NCBI GenBank assembly: GCA_036678685.1
Contig: JAZIHH010000027.1
Span: forward strand, 124,001-188,000
DNA length: 64,000 nucleotides
Reading direction: 5' to 3'
Origin: JAZIHH01 sp036678685
GTDB taxonomy: Bacteria; Bacillota; UBA4882; UBA10575
The translations under genes and the position numbers were made by a program. The notes under the pieces were generated by a model. It was not told where the DNA came from. It did no database searches and was given only the letters and a program-made list of their open reading frames with translations. This document shows positions 17,134 to 26,106 of this stretch, piece by piece; position 1 is the first letter of the stretch, and each line of letters starts with the position of its first letter.

Positions 17134-18138
17134 ATGGCACAGAAATTAACGGGCAGACAAAAAACGGCTATTTTGCTCATCTCGCTTGGCTCGGAACTTT
17201 CCGCCCAAATTTTGAAACATTTCCGCGAGGATGAAATTGAAGATATCACCTTGGAGATTGCCAATATCGGCCGGGTCGAGCCGGATGTTAGGGAGCGGGT
17301 CCTGGAGGAGTTTTATGAATTATGCCTGGCCCAGAACTACCTGGCGATCGGCGGGATTGACTATGCCCGGGAGATGCTGGAGAAGGCGCTGGGACCGGTC
17401 AAAGCCAGTAGTATTATCGAAAGGCTCACCAGTTCCCTGCAGGTCCGGCCTTTTGATTTCGCCCGGAAAACCGAGCCTTCGCAATTGTTGAACTTCATCC
17501 AGAACGAACATCCGCAAACCATTGCCCTGATCATGTCCTACCTCCACGCGGAACAGGCGGGCGCCATCCTTTCCGCCCTCCCCCCGGCCCAGCAGGTGGA
17601 GGTGGCCAAGCGGATTGCCACCATGGACAGGACGTCGCCGGAAGTTTTGAAAGAGATTGAAAGCGTCTTGGAGAAGAGGCTTTCCTCTTTTGTTTTGGAG
17701 GACTTTAACATGGCCGGCGGCATAGAAACCGCGGTCGCCATTCTCAACCGGGTCGACAGGGGGACGGAAAAGACGATCATTGAAGCCCTGGAGGAAGAAG
17801 ACCCGGAATTGGCGGAAGAGATTAAAAAGCGGATGTTCATCTTTGAGAACCTGGTTACCCTGGACGATCGTTCCATCCAGAGAGTATTGCGGGAAGTTGA
17901 TATGAAAGATTTGGCCCTGGCCCTTAAGACCGCCAGTGAAGACGTGACCAACCGGATCTTTAAGAATATCTCGAAACGCGCGGCAGAGATGTTGCGGGAA
18001 GATATCAGCCTGATGGGGCCGGTCCGCCTGCGTGACGTGGAAGAAGCCCAGCAAAAAATCGTTAATATCATAAGACAACTGGATGAGAGCGGCGAAATTA
18101 TCATCGCCCGCGGCGGAGAGGATGAGATCATTGTCTAG
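17134..18138 (+). CDS. fliG: Flagellar motor switch protein FliG
   Basis: 334 residues. The N-domain (LTGRQKTAILLISLGSE) binds FliF, the middle has EHPQTIALIMSYL (EHPQ motif, FliM binding), and the C-domain carries the charged torque helix DLALALKTASEDVTNRIFKN. FliG is the rotor element contacted by the MotA stator. All motifs are intact. Its last 17 bases overlap the fliH start. Confidence 0.97.
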   Translation: MAQKLTGRQKTAILLISLGSELSAQILKHFREDEIEDITLEIANIGRVEPDVRERVLEEFYELCLAQNYLAIGGIDYAREMLEKALGPVKASSIIERLTSSLQVRPFDFARKTEPSQLLNFIQNEHPQTIALIMSYLHAEQAGAILSALPPAQQVEVAKRIATMDRTSPEVLKEIESVLEKRLSSFVLEDFNMAGGIETAVAILNRVDRGTEKTIIEALEEEDPELAEEIKKRMFIFENLVTLDDRSIQRVLREVDMKDLALALKTASEDVTNRIFKNISKRAAEMLREDISLMGPVRLRDVEEAQQKIVNIIRQLDESGEIIIARGGEDEIIV

Positions 18139-18988
18139 CGGACGGATTATTAAGTCCCCGCCCGTGCGGAAGGATTTCCGCCTGCTTCACTCCCCGGATC
18201 CCGCGAAGATTCTCTCGCGTTACCTCGAAGAACGGGCCGAACCGGTAAAAGAAGAAGCCCCGAAGGAGGAAGAGAATTCAGCGGAGACCGGGCAAAGGGA
18301 AGAACGGGATTTTCAGGCGGAGGCGGAGAAAATTCTGGCGGAGGCCGAAGCGACGCTGGCCCGGGCCCGGGCGGAAGCCGCCGCCTTACTGGAAAAAGCC
18401 CGGGCTGAAGCGGACGAACTGCGAAAAAAAGCGGAGGAAGAACGGGAGAAAGCCCGGCAGGAAGCCTATAACGCCGGTTTTAACGAAGGGCTGGCCGCGG
18501 GGAGAAAAGAAGCGCAGGCCGAATACGAAGAAAAGTTAAACGAAGCGCAGCGGCTCCGCGACGAGGCGGCGGAAGAAAGCGTGCGCATCCGGCAGCGGGC
18601 GGAGGAAGAAAGGGCGGAAAGAATTCGCCAATCCGAGCAAGAGATACTCAAGTTGGCGGTGGAAATTGCCGAAAAGATTATTGCCGGAAAGATTAAAGAG
18701 TCCCCCGCCGCCTGGATGGGGAAGGTCAAAGCGATGGTGGAAAAAGTGGCCGGCGCCAAGGAACTCATCCTGCGCGTGGCCCCCGAAGACAAAGGATTTC
18801 TCCTTCAACGCCTGGAAGAGGTTAAAACCCTACTTACGGAATCACCGCCAATAAAAGTCGTGGGCGACGCTTCCCTGAAAAAGGGAGACCTCGTCATCCA
18901 GAGCGATCTGGGACAACTGGACGGCCGGATCAAAGAACAACTGCAGAAAATTGCCGGAGCGTTACAAGAAGAGGCGATGGCCAAGTGA
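18122..18988 (+). CDS. fliH: Flagellar assembly protein FliH (export ATPase regulator)
   Basis: 288 residues. Residues about 45-190 are an extremely Ala/Glu/Arg-rich coiled coil (EAEKILAEAEATLARARAEA) with a GFNEGLAAGRKEA break. The C-terminal FliH/V-ATPase E-like domain contains GKIKESPAA, ILRVAPED, and ends in DGRIKEQLQKIAGAL. It holds FliI at the export gate. ATG 18122, inside the end of fliG, follows GGAGAGG; the open frame goes further back but is unlikely. Its stop overlaps the fliI start. Confidence 0.92.
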   Translation: MRSLSSGRIIKSPPVRKDFRLLHSPDPAKILSRYLEERAEPVKEEAPKEEENSAETGQREERDFQAEAEKILAEAEATLARARAEAAALLEKARAEADELRKKAEEEREKARQEAYNAGFNEGLAAGRKEAQAEYEEKLNEAQRLRDEAAEESVRIRQRAEEERAERIRQSEQEILKLAVEIAEKIIAGKIKESPAAWMGKVKAMVEKVAGAKELILRVAPEDKGFLLQRLEEVKTLLTESPPIKVVGDASLKKGDLVIQSDLGQLDGRIKEQLQKIAGALQEEAMAK

Positions 18989-20355
18989 CCACCGGAATGC
19001 CGGAAAAACCCGCGCCCTTTTCCGCGGCGGAATATTGCAAGGTCCTCAGCCGGGTCGAACCCTTTTACCGGCTGGGCCGGATCCAGAAAGTAGTAGGATT
19101 GACCCTGGAAGCGAGCGGACCACCGACTTACCTCGGCGAGGTCTGCCTTCTTCAACCCTCGGTCAACGGGGGTGTGCTGGCGGAAGTCGTCGGTTTCCGG
19201 GAAGGAAAAGTCCTTTTACTCCCCCTGGGCGAGATGGAAAAAATCGGCCCCGGCTCGGAAATAGTGGCGCTCGGGAAAAGCCTGGAAGTACGGGTGGGTC
19301 CCGGTTTGTTGGGCCGGGTGCTTAACGGTCTGGGGGAGCCGCTCGACGGGAAAGGCCCGGTGAAGGGGGAAGAGACTTACCCCTTGATGGCCTCCCCGCC
19401 CAATCCCTTGCAACGCTCCCGGATCCGGGAACCCCTCAGTTTGGGGATTAGAGCGGTGGATGCCCTTCTTACCTGCGGCAAAGGACAGCGGCTCGGGATC
19501 TTCGCCGGCAGCGGCGTGGGAAAGAGCACCCTTCTGGGGATGATCGCCAGAAACACCGCGGCCGATGTCAGCGTCATCGGCCTGGTGGGGGAACGCGGCC
19601 GGGAAGTGCGGGAATTCATTGAGCGGGATTTGGGGGAAGAGGGGTTGCGACGCTCGGTGGTAGTGGCGGCCACTTCGGACCAGCCGGCCCTGGTCCGGAT
19701 CAAAGGAGCCCTTACCGCCACGGCTATCGCCGAGTACTTCCGCGACCAGGGGCTTGACGTCATGTTAATGATGGATTCGGTTACCCGTATTGCCCTAGCC
19801 CAGCGGGAAGTGGGCTTGGCCGTTGGCGAACCGCCGGCCACCCGCGGTTATACCCCGTCGGTTTTTGCCCTTCTTCCCCGGCTGCTGGAGCGGTCCGGGA
19901 CCGCGCAAAAAGGGAGTATTACCGCGTTATATACGGTTTTGGTCGAGGGTGACGATATGAACGAACCGGTGGCCGACGCCGTGCGGGGAACCCTGGACGG
20001 TCACATCGTCCTCTCCCGTGCCCTGGCCCACGAAAACCATTACCCGGCGATCGATATTTTGGCCAGTGTGAGCCGGTTGATGATCGATCTGGCTTCCGAA
20101 GAACATCTGCAGGCGGCGGCCAAGTTCCGGGAGATTCTGGCGGTCTACAGAAGCAACGAAGATTTAATCAACATCGGCGCCTATGTCGCCGGAAGCAACC
20201 CCCGCGTTGACCAGGCGATCAGGATGTTTCCGGCGCTGCGGGATTTCCTGCGCCAGGGCGTTGAGGAAAAAACCACTTTTGACCGGGCGGTGGAGGACCT
20301 TTGTGAACTGATCGCCCCGGAAATGGAGGCGGCGGCCGGGACCGGCGGCCAATAG
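18985..20355 (+). CDS. fliI: Flagellum-specific export ATPase FliI
   Basis: 456 residues. F1-beta-like ATPase with Walker A GIFAGSGVGKSTLL, Walker B VMLMMDSVTRIALAQREVGL, and the T3SS-ATPase mark RGYTPSVFALLPRLLERSG. It feeds export substrates to the flagellar type III channel. GTG 18985 overlaps the fliH TGA; ATG 18997 is an alternative that changes only four residues. fliJ follows after about 50 bases. Confidence 0.97.
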   Translation: MTTGMPEKPAPFSAAEYCKVLSRVEPFYRLGRIQKVVGLTLEASGPPTYLGEVCLLQPSVNGGVLAEVVGFREGKVLLLPLGEMEKIGPGSEIVALGKSLEVRVGPGLLGRVLNGLGEPLDGKGPVKGEETYPLMASPPNPLQRSRIREPLSLGIRAVDALLTCGKGQRLGIFAGSGVGKSTLLGMIARNTAADVSVIGLVGERGREVREFIERDLGEEGLRRSVVVAATSDQPALVRIKGALTATAIAEYFRDQGLDVMLMMDSVTRIALAQREVGLAVGEPPATRGYTPSVFALLPRLLERSGTAQKGSITALYTVLVEGDDMNEPVADAVRGTLDGHIVLSRALAHENHYPAIDILASVSRLMIDLASEEHLQAAAKFREILAVYRSNEDLINIGAYVAGSNPRVDQAIRMFPALRDFLRQGVEEKTTFDRAVEDLCELIAPEMEAAAGTGGQ

Positions 20356-20406
20356 TCGGTCGCGGGACGAACTTCTTCACCATAGTTGCGGTTGGGAGGC
20401 AAGGCC

Positions 20407-20844
20407 GTGGAGTTCCGTTTTCAGCCCCTGCTTAATCTGCGCAAGCACCGGGAGAACAATTGTCAAACCCGTTTAAAAGAGGAACAGGTCAAGCTGATGA
20501 GGGCGGATAAAGAACTGGCCCGGTGGGAGCGGACCACCCGGCGGCAAGAGGAAATCATGAAAAACCTCGGTGTCGGCCGGATCGAACCCACCTTGCTCTA
20601 TTGTGCCAGCAATTTCCTGACTTTTGCCCGGGAAAAAAAAGACGAGGCCTATACCAGAAAAGTACAGCAGGAAAAGCAAGTGGAAAAAGCCCGGGAGATT
20701 CTGATCGCCGCGCGGAAAGAGACAAAAACCCTGGAGAGGTTGAAAGAACGTTTTCACGAACGGGAATACCGCGCTGGCCTCTACCTGGAACAAAAAATCC
20801 TGGACGAAATCGGAGTTAACCTGTTTCACCGCAAAGAGGAGTGA
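20407..20844 (+). CDS. fliJ: Flagellar export protein FliJ
   Basis: 145 residues, nearly all coiled coil, beginning FRFQPLLNLRKHRENNCQ as FliJ proteins do. FliJ inserts into the FliI hexamer like a gamma subunit. GTG 20407 is preceded by GGGAGG with 7-base spacing. It lies between fliI and a MotE/YlxF-like gene, the normal order. Confidence 0.9.
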   Translation: MEFRFQPLLNLRKHRENNCQTRLKEEQVKLMRADKELARWERTTRRQEEIMKNLGVGRIEPTLLYCASNFLTFAREKKDEAYTRKVQQEKQVEKAREILIAARKETKTLERLKERFHEREYRAGLYLEQKILDEIGVNLFHRKEE

Positions 20845-20849
20845 CCGGT

Positions 20850-21425
20850 ATGATGCGCTCTGCTTTTGTCTATACTCTTGGCGTTTTGACAGCCTTTCTT
20901 TTTCTGGCTTCCGTCGGCGCCATGTTATACCTTTTTGACCGGGGGGATGTGGTGGACTTAAAACCCGCCACCCTTGCCGCCCTTTCCAAGATTCCCGGCT
21001 GGGAAGAGGTGTTCGAAGCCTATCACACAGGTCGGAAGGAACTGGAGATTGTGGCGGAAAAAGACCGGTTGTTGGCGGAAAAAGACCGGTTGTTGGCGGA
21101 ATTACAGCAGCAAATGGAAGAAAAGGAAGCGGCCTGGGCGGAGGCCTGGGAGGAACAGGAAAGAAAATATCAGAAGGAGATGGCCCGCCTGCAATTGCGG
21201 CAACAGGAACCCGGCGCCGCCGGAAGAGAAAGCGACTACGAGTTATCCGCCCAGCTGCTCGCGGCGATGAAACCGGAAACCGCAGGCGAATCCCTTTTGG
21301 CGATGTCCTTTGAAACGGGAGTCGCGGTCCTTTCCCTTATGGATCCGCACAAAGCCGGGAAGATCCTTGATACCCTTCCTCCCGAAGAAAGCGCGCGTTA
21401 CCTGGACAGCCTGGGCTTGAAATAG
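20850..21425 (+). CDS. YlxF/MotE-like membrane protein with MgtE-N-like domain
   Basis: 191 residues: one N-terminal transmembrane helix (about residues 5-28), a coiled coil (about 58-110) and a C-terminal MgtE N-terminal-like domain (LLAAMKPETAGESLLAM, DPHKAGKILDTLPPEESARYL). Proteins of this shape at this position (YlxF in Bacillus, FlbB/MotE-like elsewhere) help flagellar assembly or stator function; the exact job here is inferred from context. ATG 20850 follows AAGAGGAG; a GTG at 20841 overlapping the fliJ stop is possible. The coiled coil contains a perfect 21-bp duplication (listed separately). Confidence 0.75.
   Translation: MMRSAFVYTLGVLTAFLFLASVGAMLYLFDRGDVVDLKPATLAALSKIPGWEEVFEAYHTGRKELEIVAEKDRLLAEKDRLLAELQQQMEEKEAAWAEAWEEQERKYQKEMARLQLRQQEPGAAGRESDYELSAQLLAAMKPETAGESLLAMSFETGVAVLSLMDPHKAGKILDTLPPEESARYLDSLGLK
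21054..21095 (+). repeat. Perfect tandem 21-bp duplication in a coiled coil
   Basis: Two identical 21-base units (21054-21074 and 21075-21095) encode two copies of the heptad AEKDRLL. The exact identity, including silent positions, indicates a recent slippage event that lengthened the coiled coil by one heptad. Confidence 0.9.
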
Positions 21426-21506
21426 GGGGTTCCTCCGCCGGCGGGAGAGGTTTTTCCCGGGGTGGAGTGTCCATACAATTAACAAGAGAAAGGAGGTGTT
21501 AAGAGA

Positions 21507-23024
21507 ATGCCCCAACTTTTGCTGGCGGACGTTCTTTCCGGAAGCGAGGTTAAAAACTCCGGGCTTTTAAAGACGGCGCAAAAAACTCCCCTTCTGGAGA
21601 CGGGATTTCTTGCCGTGTTGGAGGAGGCCCTTTCCCGGACCGGGAACGGGGAGGAAGCGTCCCCGGAAACCGCCGCGGGTGCCGGAACGGGCTTTGGCGC
21701 GAACCTTGGGCTTTTCATGGGCAAGACCGTTGACGGCCCGGCGCCGGCGGGAGAAAAAGAACCCGGGGGAGAGCCGGGGAAAAAAGGGAAAACCTTTTTT
21801 ACCGGGTCGGAGGAAGCAACAGTCATGGAAGGCGCCGGCCTTGCCGGTCTTTTTCCCGTCCCCTCGCCGCCCGCTCCGTCCGGGACCGGGGAGACCCTGA
21901 CTATTTCCGGCGGGCAGCGGCCGGAGGAAGAGCAAACAGTTGCGTTCTTCCGTTTCAATCCGGAAAACCCCGAAGCTGTTCCCCTTGAAGAAGAACCGGA
22001 GGCCGGGGAGAGTCGGGAACCCGTCCCTGCCGTCCCCACCGGTGCGGCGCCTGTTGCCGGGCCGGGAGAAGCCGGAGAAGTAGATTTTGCGCCTTCCGGG
22101 AACTTCACAAAACCCTTCGTAAGCGGGACAGCGGAGGGAGTTCCCTGGGCAACGGCGGCCGTTTACGAACCGGTGGTCGCCGGCGGCACCCGGTCAACAA
22201 GCGCAGCCGGCCGGGTAGAGAGCACCGGAGAACCGGAAACAGGGCCCAAAGCAACAGCCGGGGAAGAGCCGTGGCCGGCTCCGGCGCCAAAAACAGCTTT
22301 TTTTCCCGGCGAAGGGGCTGATTTTTACCAGCCGCCGCCGGATCCGGTGGCCGGACCAGGGGAAGGAATCTCGCCTGCTGGGAGTTTGGCCCGGCCGGCC
22401 GGAACTAGGGAGTTAACGGCCCGTCTGGAGAAGCCCCCCCGGGTTTCTGCTGAACCCGCCACTGTTCAAGCCCTTACCGGAGAAAAGAAGCAAGAGGCGG
22501 AACGGGCCGGGAAAATGGAAGCCGGACCAATGACGATCGCAGGGCCGGCCGTAGAAAATCTCCCGGAAGAACAGGAAACAGCCGGACCGGTCCCCAGATT
22601 TTTGCCGCCGGAGAAAGTCTTCGGCCAGATCCTGCAGGGCGCCAGAATGATGGTGAAAAACGGCACCGCCCGGGTCCGGTTGCAGTTGCAACCGCCGGAA
22701 CTGGGCAGGCTGGAACTGGCGCTGGTGATTGAGAAGGAAACGGTAACCGCCCGTTTTACCGCCCAATCCCGGACGGTTCAGGCCCTCATCGAAGCCAACC
22801 TGCCGGAGCTCCGCTCCAACCTGCAGGAGGCCGGCTTGCATGTGGACCAACTGCAGGTGGAGGTGGAAAACGGTTTCGATTCCCATTCCGCTTCCGGCGG
22901 ATTGCCGCGGGAAGAAACCTCTCCGCTCCGGAAAATGTCCGCTTCTTTCTCTCCCGGGCACGAAGAACCGGAGCCGGAAACAGGAGAAGAAAGATGGCTC
23001 GGCCGGATCAATCTCCGGGTATAA
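21507..23024 (+). CDS. fliK: Flagellar hook-length control protein FliK
   Basis: 505 residues. Residues 1 to about 350 are low-complexity, rich in Gly, Pro, Ala and Glu, as expected for a secreted molecular ruler. The C-terminal Flg_hook domain (ARVRLQLQPPELGRLELAL, then RTVQALIEANLPELRSNL and QEAGLHVDQLQVEVENG) is clear and triggers the substrate switch through FlhB. ATG 21507 follows AAAGGAGGTG. It lies between the ylxF-like gene and flgD, as in Bacillus. Confidence 0.9.
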   Translation: MPQLLLADVLSGSEVKNSGLLKTAQKTPLLETGFLAVLEEALSRTGNGEEASPETAAGAGTGFGANLGLFMGKTVDGPAPAGEKEPGGEPGKKGKTFFTGSEEATVMEGAGLAGLFPVPSPPAPSGTGETLTISGGQRPEEEQTVAFFRFNPENPEAVPLEEEPEAGESREPVPAVPTGAAPVAGPGEAGEVDFAPSGNFTKPFVSGTAEGVPWATAAVYEPVVAGGTRSTSAAGRVESTGEPETGPKATAGEEPWPAPAPKTAFFPGEGADFYQPPPDPVAGPGEGISPAGSLARPAGTRELTARLEKPPRVSAEPATVQALTGEKKQEAERAGKMEAGPMTIAGPAVENLPEEQETAGPVPRFLPPEKVFGQILQGARMMVKNGTARVRLQLQPPELGRLELALVIEKETVTARFTAQSRTVQALIEANLPELRSNLQEAGLHVDQLQVEVENGFDSHSASGGLPREETSPLRKMSASFSPGHEEPEPETGEERWLGRINLRV

Positions 23025-23078
23025 CCGTAAGCCCGGGTGAAGTCACCGGTGGGGAAAAACCTTTAAGGAGGTGAGGAA

Positions 23079-23663
23079 ATGATAACTTCGGTCACGGAAA
23101 CGGCAACCGGTCCGGCGGCCCGTGGAAGTTCCGCCCCCGGTATCTTGGGGAAGGATGATTTTCTGAAGTTATTGATTACAGAACTCCGGTATCAGGATCC
23201 GTTGGATCCTTTGAAAGACCGGGACTTCATCGCCCAGATGGCTCAGTTTTCCACCTTGGAACAGATCCAGAGCCTCCACCAGTTGGGCCGGTTACAACAG
23301 GCCACTTCCCTTTTGGGCCGGGCGATCCTGGCGGAGAGGAACATCGACGGTCTGCCGGAACAGATTTACGGTCGCGTGACCGGCGTGCGGACCGTTGGCG
23401 GACAGGTGTTGCTGGCCCTGGACAGCGGCCGGGAGGTTGAGGCCGACGAGGTCGTATCCGTCCTGGATGAAGCGGGCCTGACCCAGTACTTGGCCGGCCT
23501 GGCCGGAAGACGGGTCTGGGTCAGAGTCTACAACCAACTCGGTGAAGTGGTCGATCTCCGGGAAGTTCTGGTGGAAACGTATAAAATCGAAGAAGGAGTT
23601 CCGTATGTCGTAACGGTGCAGGGCGAAGAAATCCCCCTGGCGGAGATTTGGGGTGTAGGTTAG
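23079..23663 (+). CDS. flgD: Flagellar hook assembly scaffold protein FlgD
   Basis: 194 residues with the N-terminal signature GKDDFLKLLITELRYQDPLDP and FIAQMAQFSTLEQI that defines FlgD, the hook cap. The remaining C-terminal part (about 85 residues) is a short hook-cap domain without the long FlgD_ig extension of enterobacteria. ATG 23079 follows AAGGAGGTGAGG. The next gene starts 11 bases after the stop. Confidence 0.95.
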   Translation: MITSVTETATGPAARGSSAPGILGKDDFLKLLITELRYQDPLDPLKDRDFIAQMAQFSTLEQIQSLHQLGRLQQATSLLGRAILAERNIDGLPEQIYGRVTGVRTVGGQVLLALDSGREVEADEVVSVLDEAGLTQYLAGLAGRRVWVRVYNQLGEVVDLREVLVETYKIEEGVPYVVTVQGEEIPLAEIWGVG

Positions 23664-23674
23664 GAGGGAGAAAA

Positions 23675-24073
23675 GTGCCAGACAAGATTATCCCGCCCTT
23701 CGTGCCGGGACCGGCAGGCCGGGTGACGCCCGGAGTTTCCCGGCAGGAGAGAAGCCGGACTCCTGAGACCGGCGAGTTCCAGAAGATTCTACAACAAAAA
23801 ATGGCCGCTCCGGAGTTGAAGTTTTCCGCCCACGCCCAGAAAAGAATGCTTTCCCGGGGAATTACGCTGACTCCGGCGGAACTGGACGGCGTGCGGGAAG
23901 CGGTAGGAAAGGCCAAAGGGAAGGGCTGCCGTGACGCTCTGGTCGTTTTGGACCGGGCGGCGCTGGTGGTCAGTGTGGAGAATCAGACGGTGGTGACGGC
24001 GGTTGACGCCGCGAGTCTGCGCGACAATGTCTTTACCAATATCGACAGCGCGGTTTTTGTCCGTAAGAACTAG
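23675..24073 (+). CDS. Flagellar operon protein of the TIGR02530 (flg_new) family
   Basis: 132 residues with the family core LKFSAHAQKRMLSRGI, VGKAKGKGCRDALVVLD, VSVENQTVVTAVD and NVFTNIDSAVFV. The family is found only between flgD and flgE in Firmicutes flagellar operons; its role is not established. GTG 23675 lies 5 bases after GGAGGGA. The 157 bases after it, before flgE, are GC-rich and hold only the flgE ribosome site as a clear signal. Confidence 0.85.
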   Translation: MPDKIIPPFVPGPAGRVTPGVSRQERSRTPETGEFQKILQQKMAAPELKFSAHAQKRMLSRGITLTPAELDGVREAVGKAKGKGCRDALVVLDRAALVVSVENQTVVTAVDAASLRDNVFTNIDSAVFVRKN

Positions 24074-24230
24074 GCCGGACCTCCTCGAGGAAGCCTGGAT
24101 TACGGAAAACGGGATTCCAACCGACTGCGGAACCCGGAAAAAACCGCTAACCGGTTATCATCAGCCCCGGCGCCCGGCGGAGACGGGCCGGAGCGGCCGG
24201 AGGCCAATTAAAAGCAGAGGAGGTTAAAAA

Positions 24231-25781
24231 ATGTTACGTTCCATGTTCGCCGGGGTGTCCGGTATGCAAAACCATCAGTTGCGCATGGACGCCATCGGCA
24301 ATAATATCGCCAATGTCAATACCGTTGGTTATAAAACCAGCCGGGTCACTTTTCAGGATGCCCTTTCCCAGACGATAAGGGGAGCGACCGCACCCCAGGG
24401 GAACCGGGGCGGAATCAACGCCCTCCAGATCGGCTTGGGGATGTCGGTGGCCAGTATTGATGTGCTGCACACCCAGGGAAACCTGCAAACCACCGGGAAA
24501 ATCACGGATCTGGCCATTGAGGGGGACGGGTTTTTTATCCTGAGCGACGGTAACGAACATTATTACACCAGGGCCGGTATGTTTGCCCTGGAACGGGACG
24601 GGCGTTTGGTCTACCCCAGCAACGGCCTGCTCCTGCAGGGCTGGATGGCCGATCACAACGGCGTGATCGATACCAATCAGCCCCTCACCGCCATTACTTT
24701 ACCGATCGGCGCCACCATTGAGCCGACGGCCACGACGAGCATTAATTTCACCGCCAATTTGAACGCCGCGCTTAACGAAGAACTGAGTTACGGGCCGAAC
24801 CCCTTTACCGTGGATGACGGGGCAGGCAACGAGGCTCAGGTAACCGTGATCCTGGTCCCCACCGGCGGCTTTAACCAGTGGAATTTCACGCTCAACGTGA
24901 CGGGAGGGTCGATTGTCAACCCCGATCACGCCACCGGCGTGATCACTCTTGACGAATACGGCAATGTCATAAGTGTCGTGGATGCCAATGGCAACCCTGT
25001 TGCCGGTTTTCAGGTTGCCATCGACGGGGGAGGGACAGCCGCCGTTGATTTCCCGTCGGCCGGCAACAACGCTTTTGTTTTCAACGGTACGCCCGTAGCC
25101 AGCGGCCAGTTCACCCCGGCGCCGCCGGTCACCTCCACGGTCGAGGTTTATGACTCCCAGGGGAATATCCATCTAGTGACTACGGTTTTCACAAAGGTTG
25201 GGGATAACCAGTGGGAATGGTCCGCCTCCACCGCCGCCTTTGGCGTAGTAGGCAGCGGCACCCTGACTTTTGACAACTACGGGAAGTTGACCGGTGTTAC
25301 CGGCGGGCCGATTCAGTTCTCCCCTCCGGGTGCCGCCCAGGTCACTATTGATCCGGATTTCAGCAAGGTCACGCAGTACGTGGGGGAATCGACGGTCGCC
25401 ATTGCGCAGGACGGGTATCCCATGGGGGACCTGGACAGTTTCACCATTGATAAAAACGGCCGGATTATCGGGGTTTTCACCAACGGTTTGACCCGGAATA
25501 TTGCCCAACTGGCGGTGGCCACCTTCAACAACCCGGCCGGGCTGGAAAGAATCGGCGAGACCATGTTCCGGGAGTCCAGCAACTCGGGAAGCAGAAGGGT
25601 TGCCCCTTCCGGGGTCGGCGGGAGCGGGACCATCACTCCCGGGGCCCTGGAAATGTCCAATGTCGATCTTTCCCAGGAATTTACGGAAATGATCATCACC
25701 CAACGGGGTTTCCAGGCCAATTCCCGGATTATCACCACCTCCGACGAGATACTGCAGGAACTGGTGAATCTCAAAAGGTAA
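24231..25781 (+). CDS. flgE: Flagellar hook protein FlgE
   Basis: 516 residues. It begins MLRSMFAGVSGMQNHQLRMD-like with GNNIANVNTVGYKTSRVTFQD, has the hook mid-region (IEGDGFFILSDG, YTRAGMF) and ends SNVDLSQEFTEMIITQRGFQANSRIITTSDE-like with ILQELVNLKR. Length and internal D1/D2-type insert fit FlgE rather than the shorter FlgG. AGAGGAGG precedes ATG 24231. A very strong GC hairpin follows within 12 bases of the stop. Confidence 0.94.
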   Translation: MLRSMFAGVSGMQNHQLRMDAIGNNIANVNTVGYKTSRVTFQDALSQTIRGATAPQGNRGGINALQIGLGMSVASIDVLHTQGNLQTTGKITDLAIEGDGFFILSDGNEHYYTRAGMFALERDGRLVYPSNGLLLQGWMADHNGVIDTNQPLTAITLPIGATIEPTATTSINFTANLNAALNEELSYGPNPFTVDDGAGNEAQVTVILVPTGGFNQWNFTLNVTGGSIVNPDHATGVITLDEYGNVISVVDANGNPVAGFQVAIDGGGTAAVDFPSAGNNAFVFNGTPVASGQFTPAPPVTSTVEVYDSQGNIHLVTTVFTKVGDNQWEWSASTAAFGVVGSGTLTFDNYGKLTGVTGGPIQFSPPGAAQVTIDPDFSKVTQYVGESTVAIAQDGYPMGDLDSFTIDKNGRIIGVFTNGLTRNIAQLAVATFNNPAGLERIGETMFRESSNSGSRRVAPSGVGGSGTITPGALEMSNVDLSQEFTEMIITQRGFQANSRIITTSDEILQELVNLKR

Positions 25782-25791
25782 GTAATTAAAT

Positions 25792-25835
25792 GATAACCGG
25801 CGGCGGCGGGCGGTGCGCCCCCGCCGCCGGTTATC
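25792..25835 (+). terminator. Very stable hairpin inside the operon between flgE and flbD
   Basis: A perfect 15-bp stem (25792-25806 with 25821-25835), and the loop can add GGGC/GCCC pairs. There is no T-run after it, so it is more likely a partial terminator, an mRNA-stabilising or processing element protecting the flgE 3' end than a full stop, since the flagellar genes continue in the same direction. Confidence 0.6.
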
Positions 25836-25883
25836 ACGGGCGGCCGGCCACCGGCGGCGGGCCCGGAGAGGGGAGATGAGCAA

Positions 25884-26105
25884 ATGATTCGGGTTACCCG
25901 GTTGAACGGAAAGGAGTTTTGGCTTAACCCCCACCTAATCGAATTTTTAGAGGAAACTCCGGATACAGTCGTCACTTTACTTACAGGAAAAAAAGTTGTG
26001 GTTAAAGAAAGCGCGGAAAAGATTTTGGCGGAGATCATCTCCTATCGCCGGAAACTGATGGAAGGCGGTAACGAAGTTGTTCCGCTAGAAATCCGAGGTG
26101 AATAG
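25884..26105 (+). CDS. flbD: Flagellar protein FlbD (YlzI family)
   Basis: 73 residues: IRVTRLNGKEFWLNPHLIEFLEETPDTVV, typical of the small FlbD/SwrD family (quoted segments: VTRLNGKEFWLNP, HLIEFLEETPD). SwrD in Bacillus raises stator power and swarming. It lies directly before motAB here, which fits such a role (inference). ATG 25884 follows GGAGATGAG. The stop TAG is one base before motA. Confidence 0.92.
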   Translation: MIRVTRLNGKEFWLNPHLIEFLEETPDTVVTLLTGKKVVVKESAEKILAEIISYRRKLMEGGNEVVPLEIRGE

Positions 26106-26106
26106 T

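Noticed and set aside
24003..24227. A 74-residue + frame between the TIGR02530 gene and flgE
   Set aside because: It starts inside the preceding gene, has no ribosome site, and its translation is Arg/Pro-rich without any pattern.
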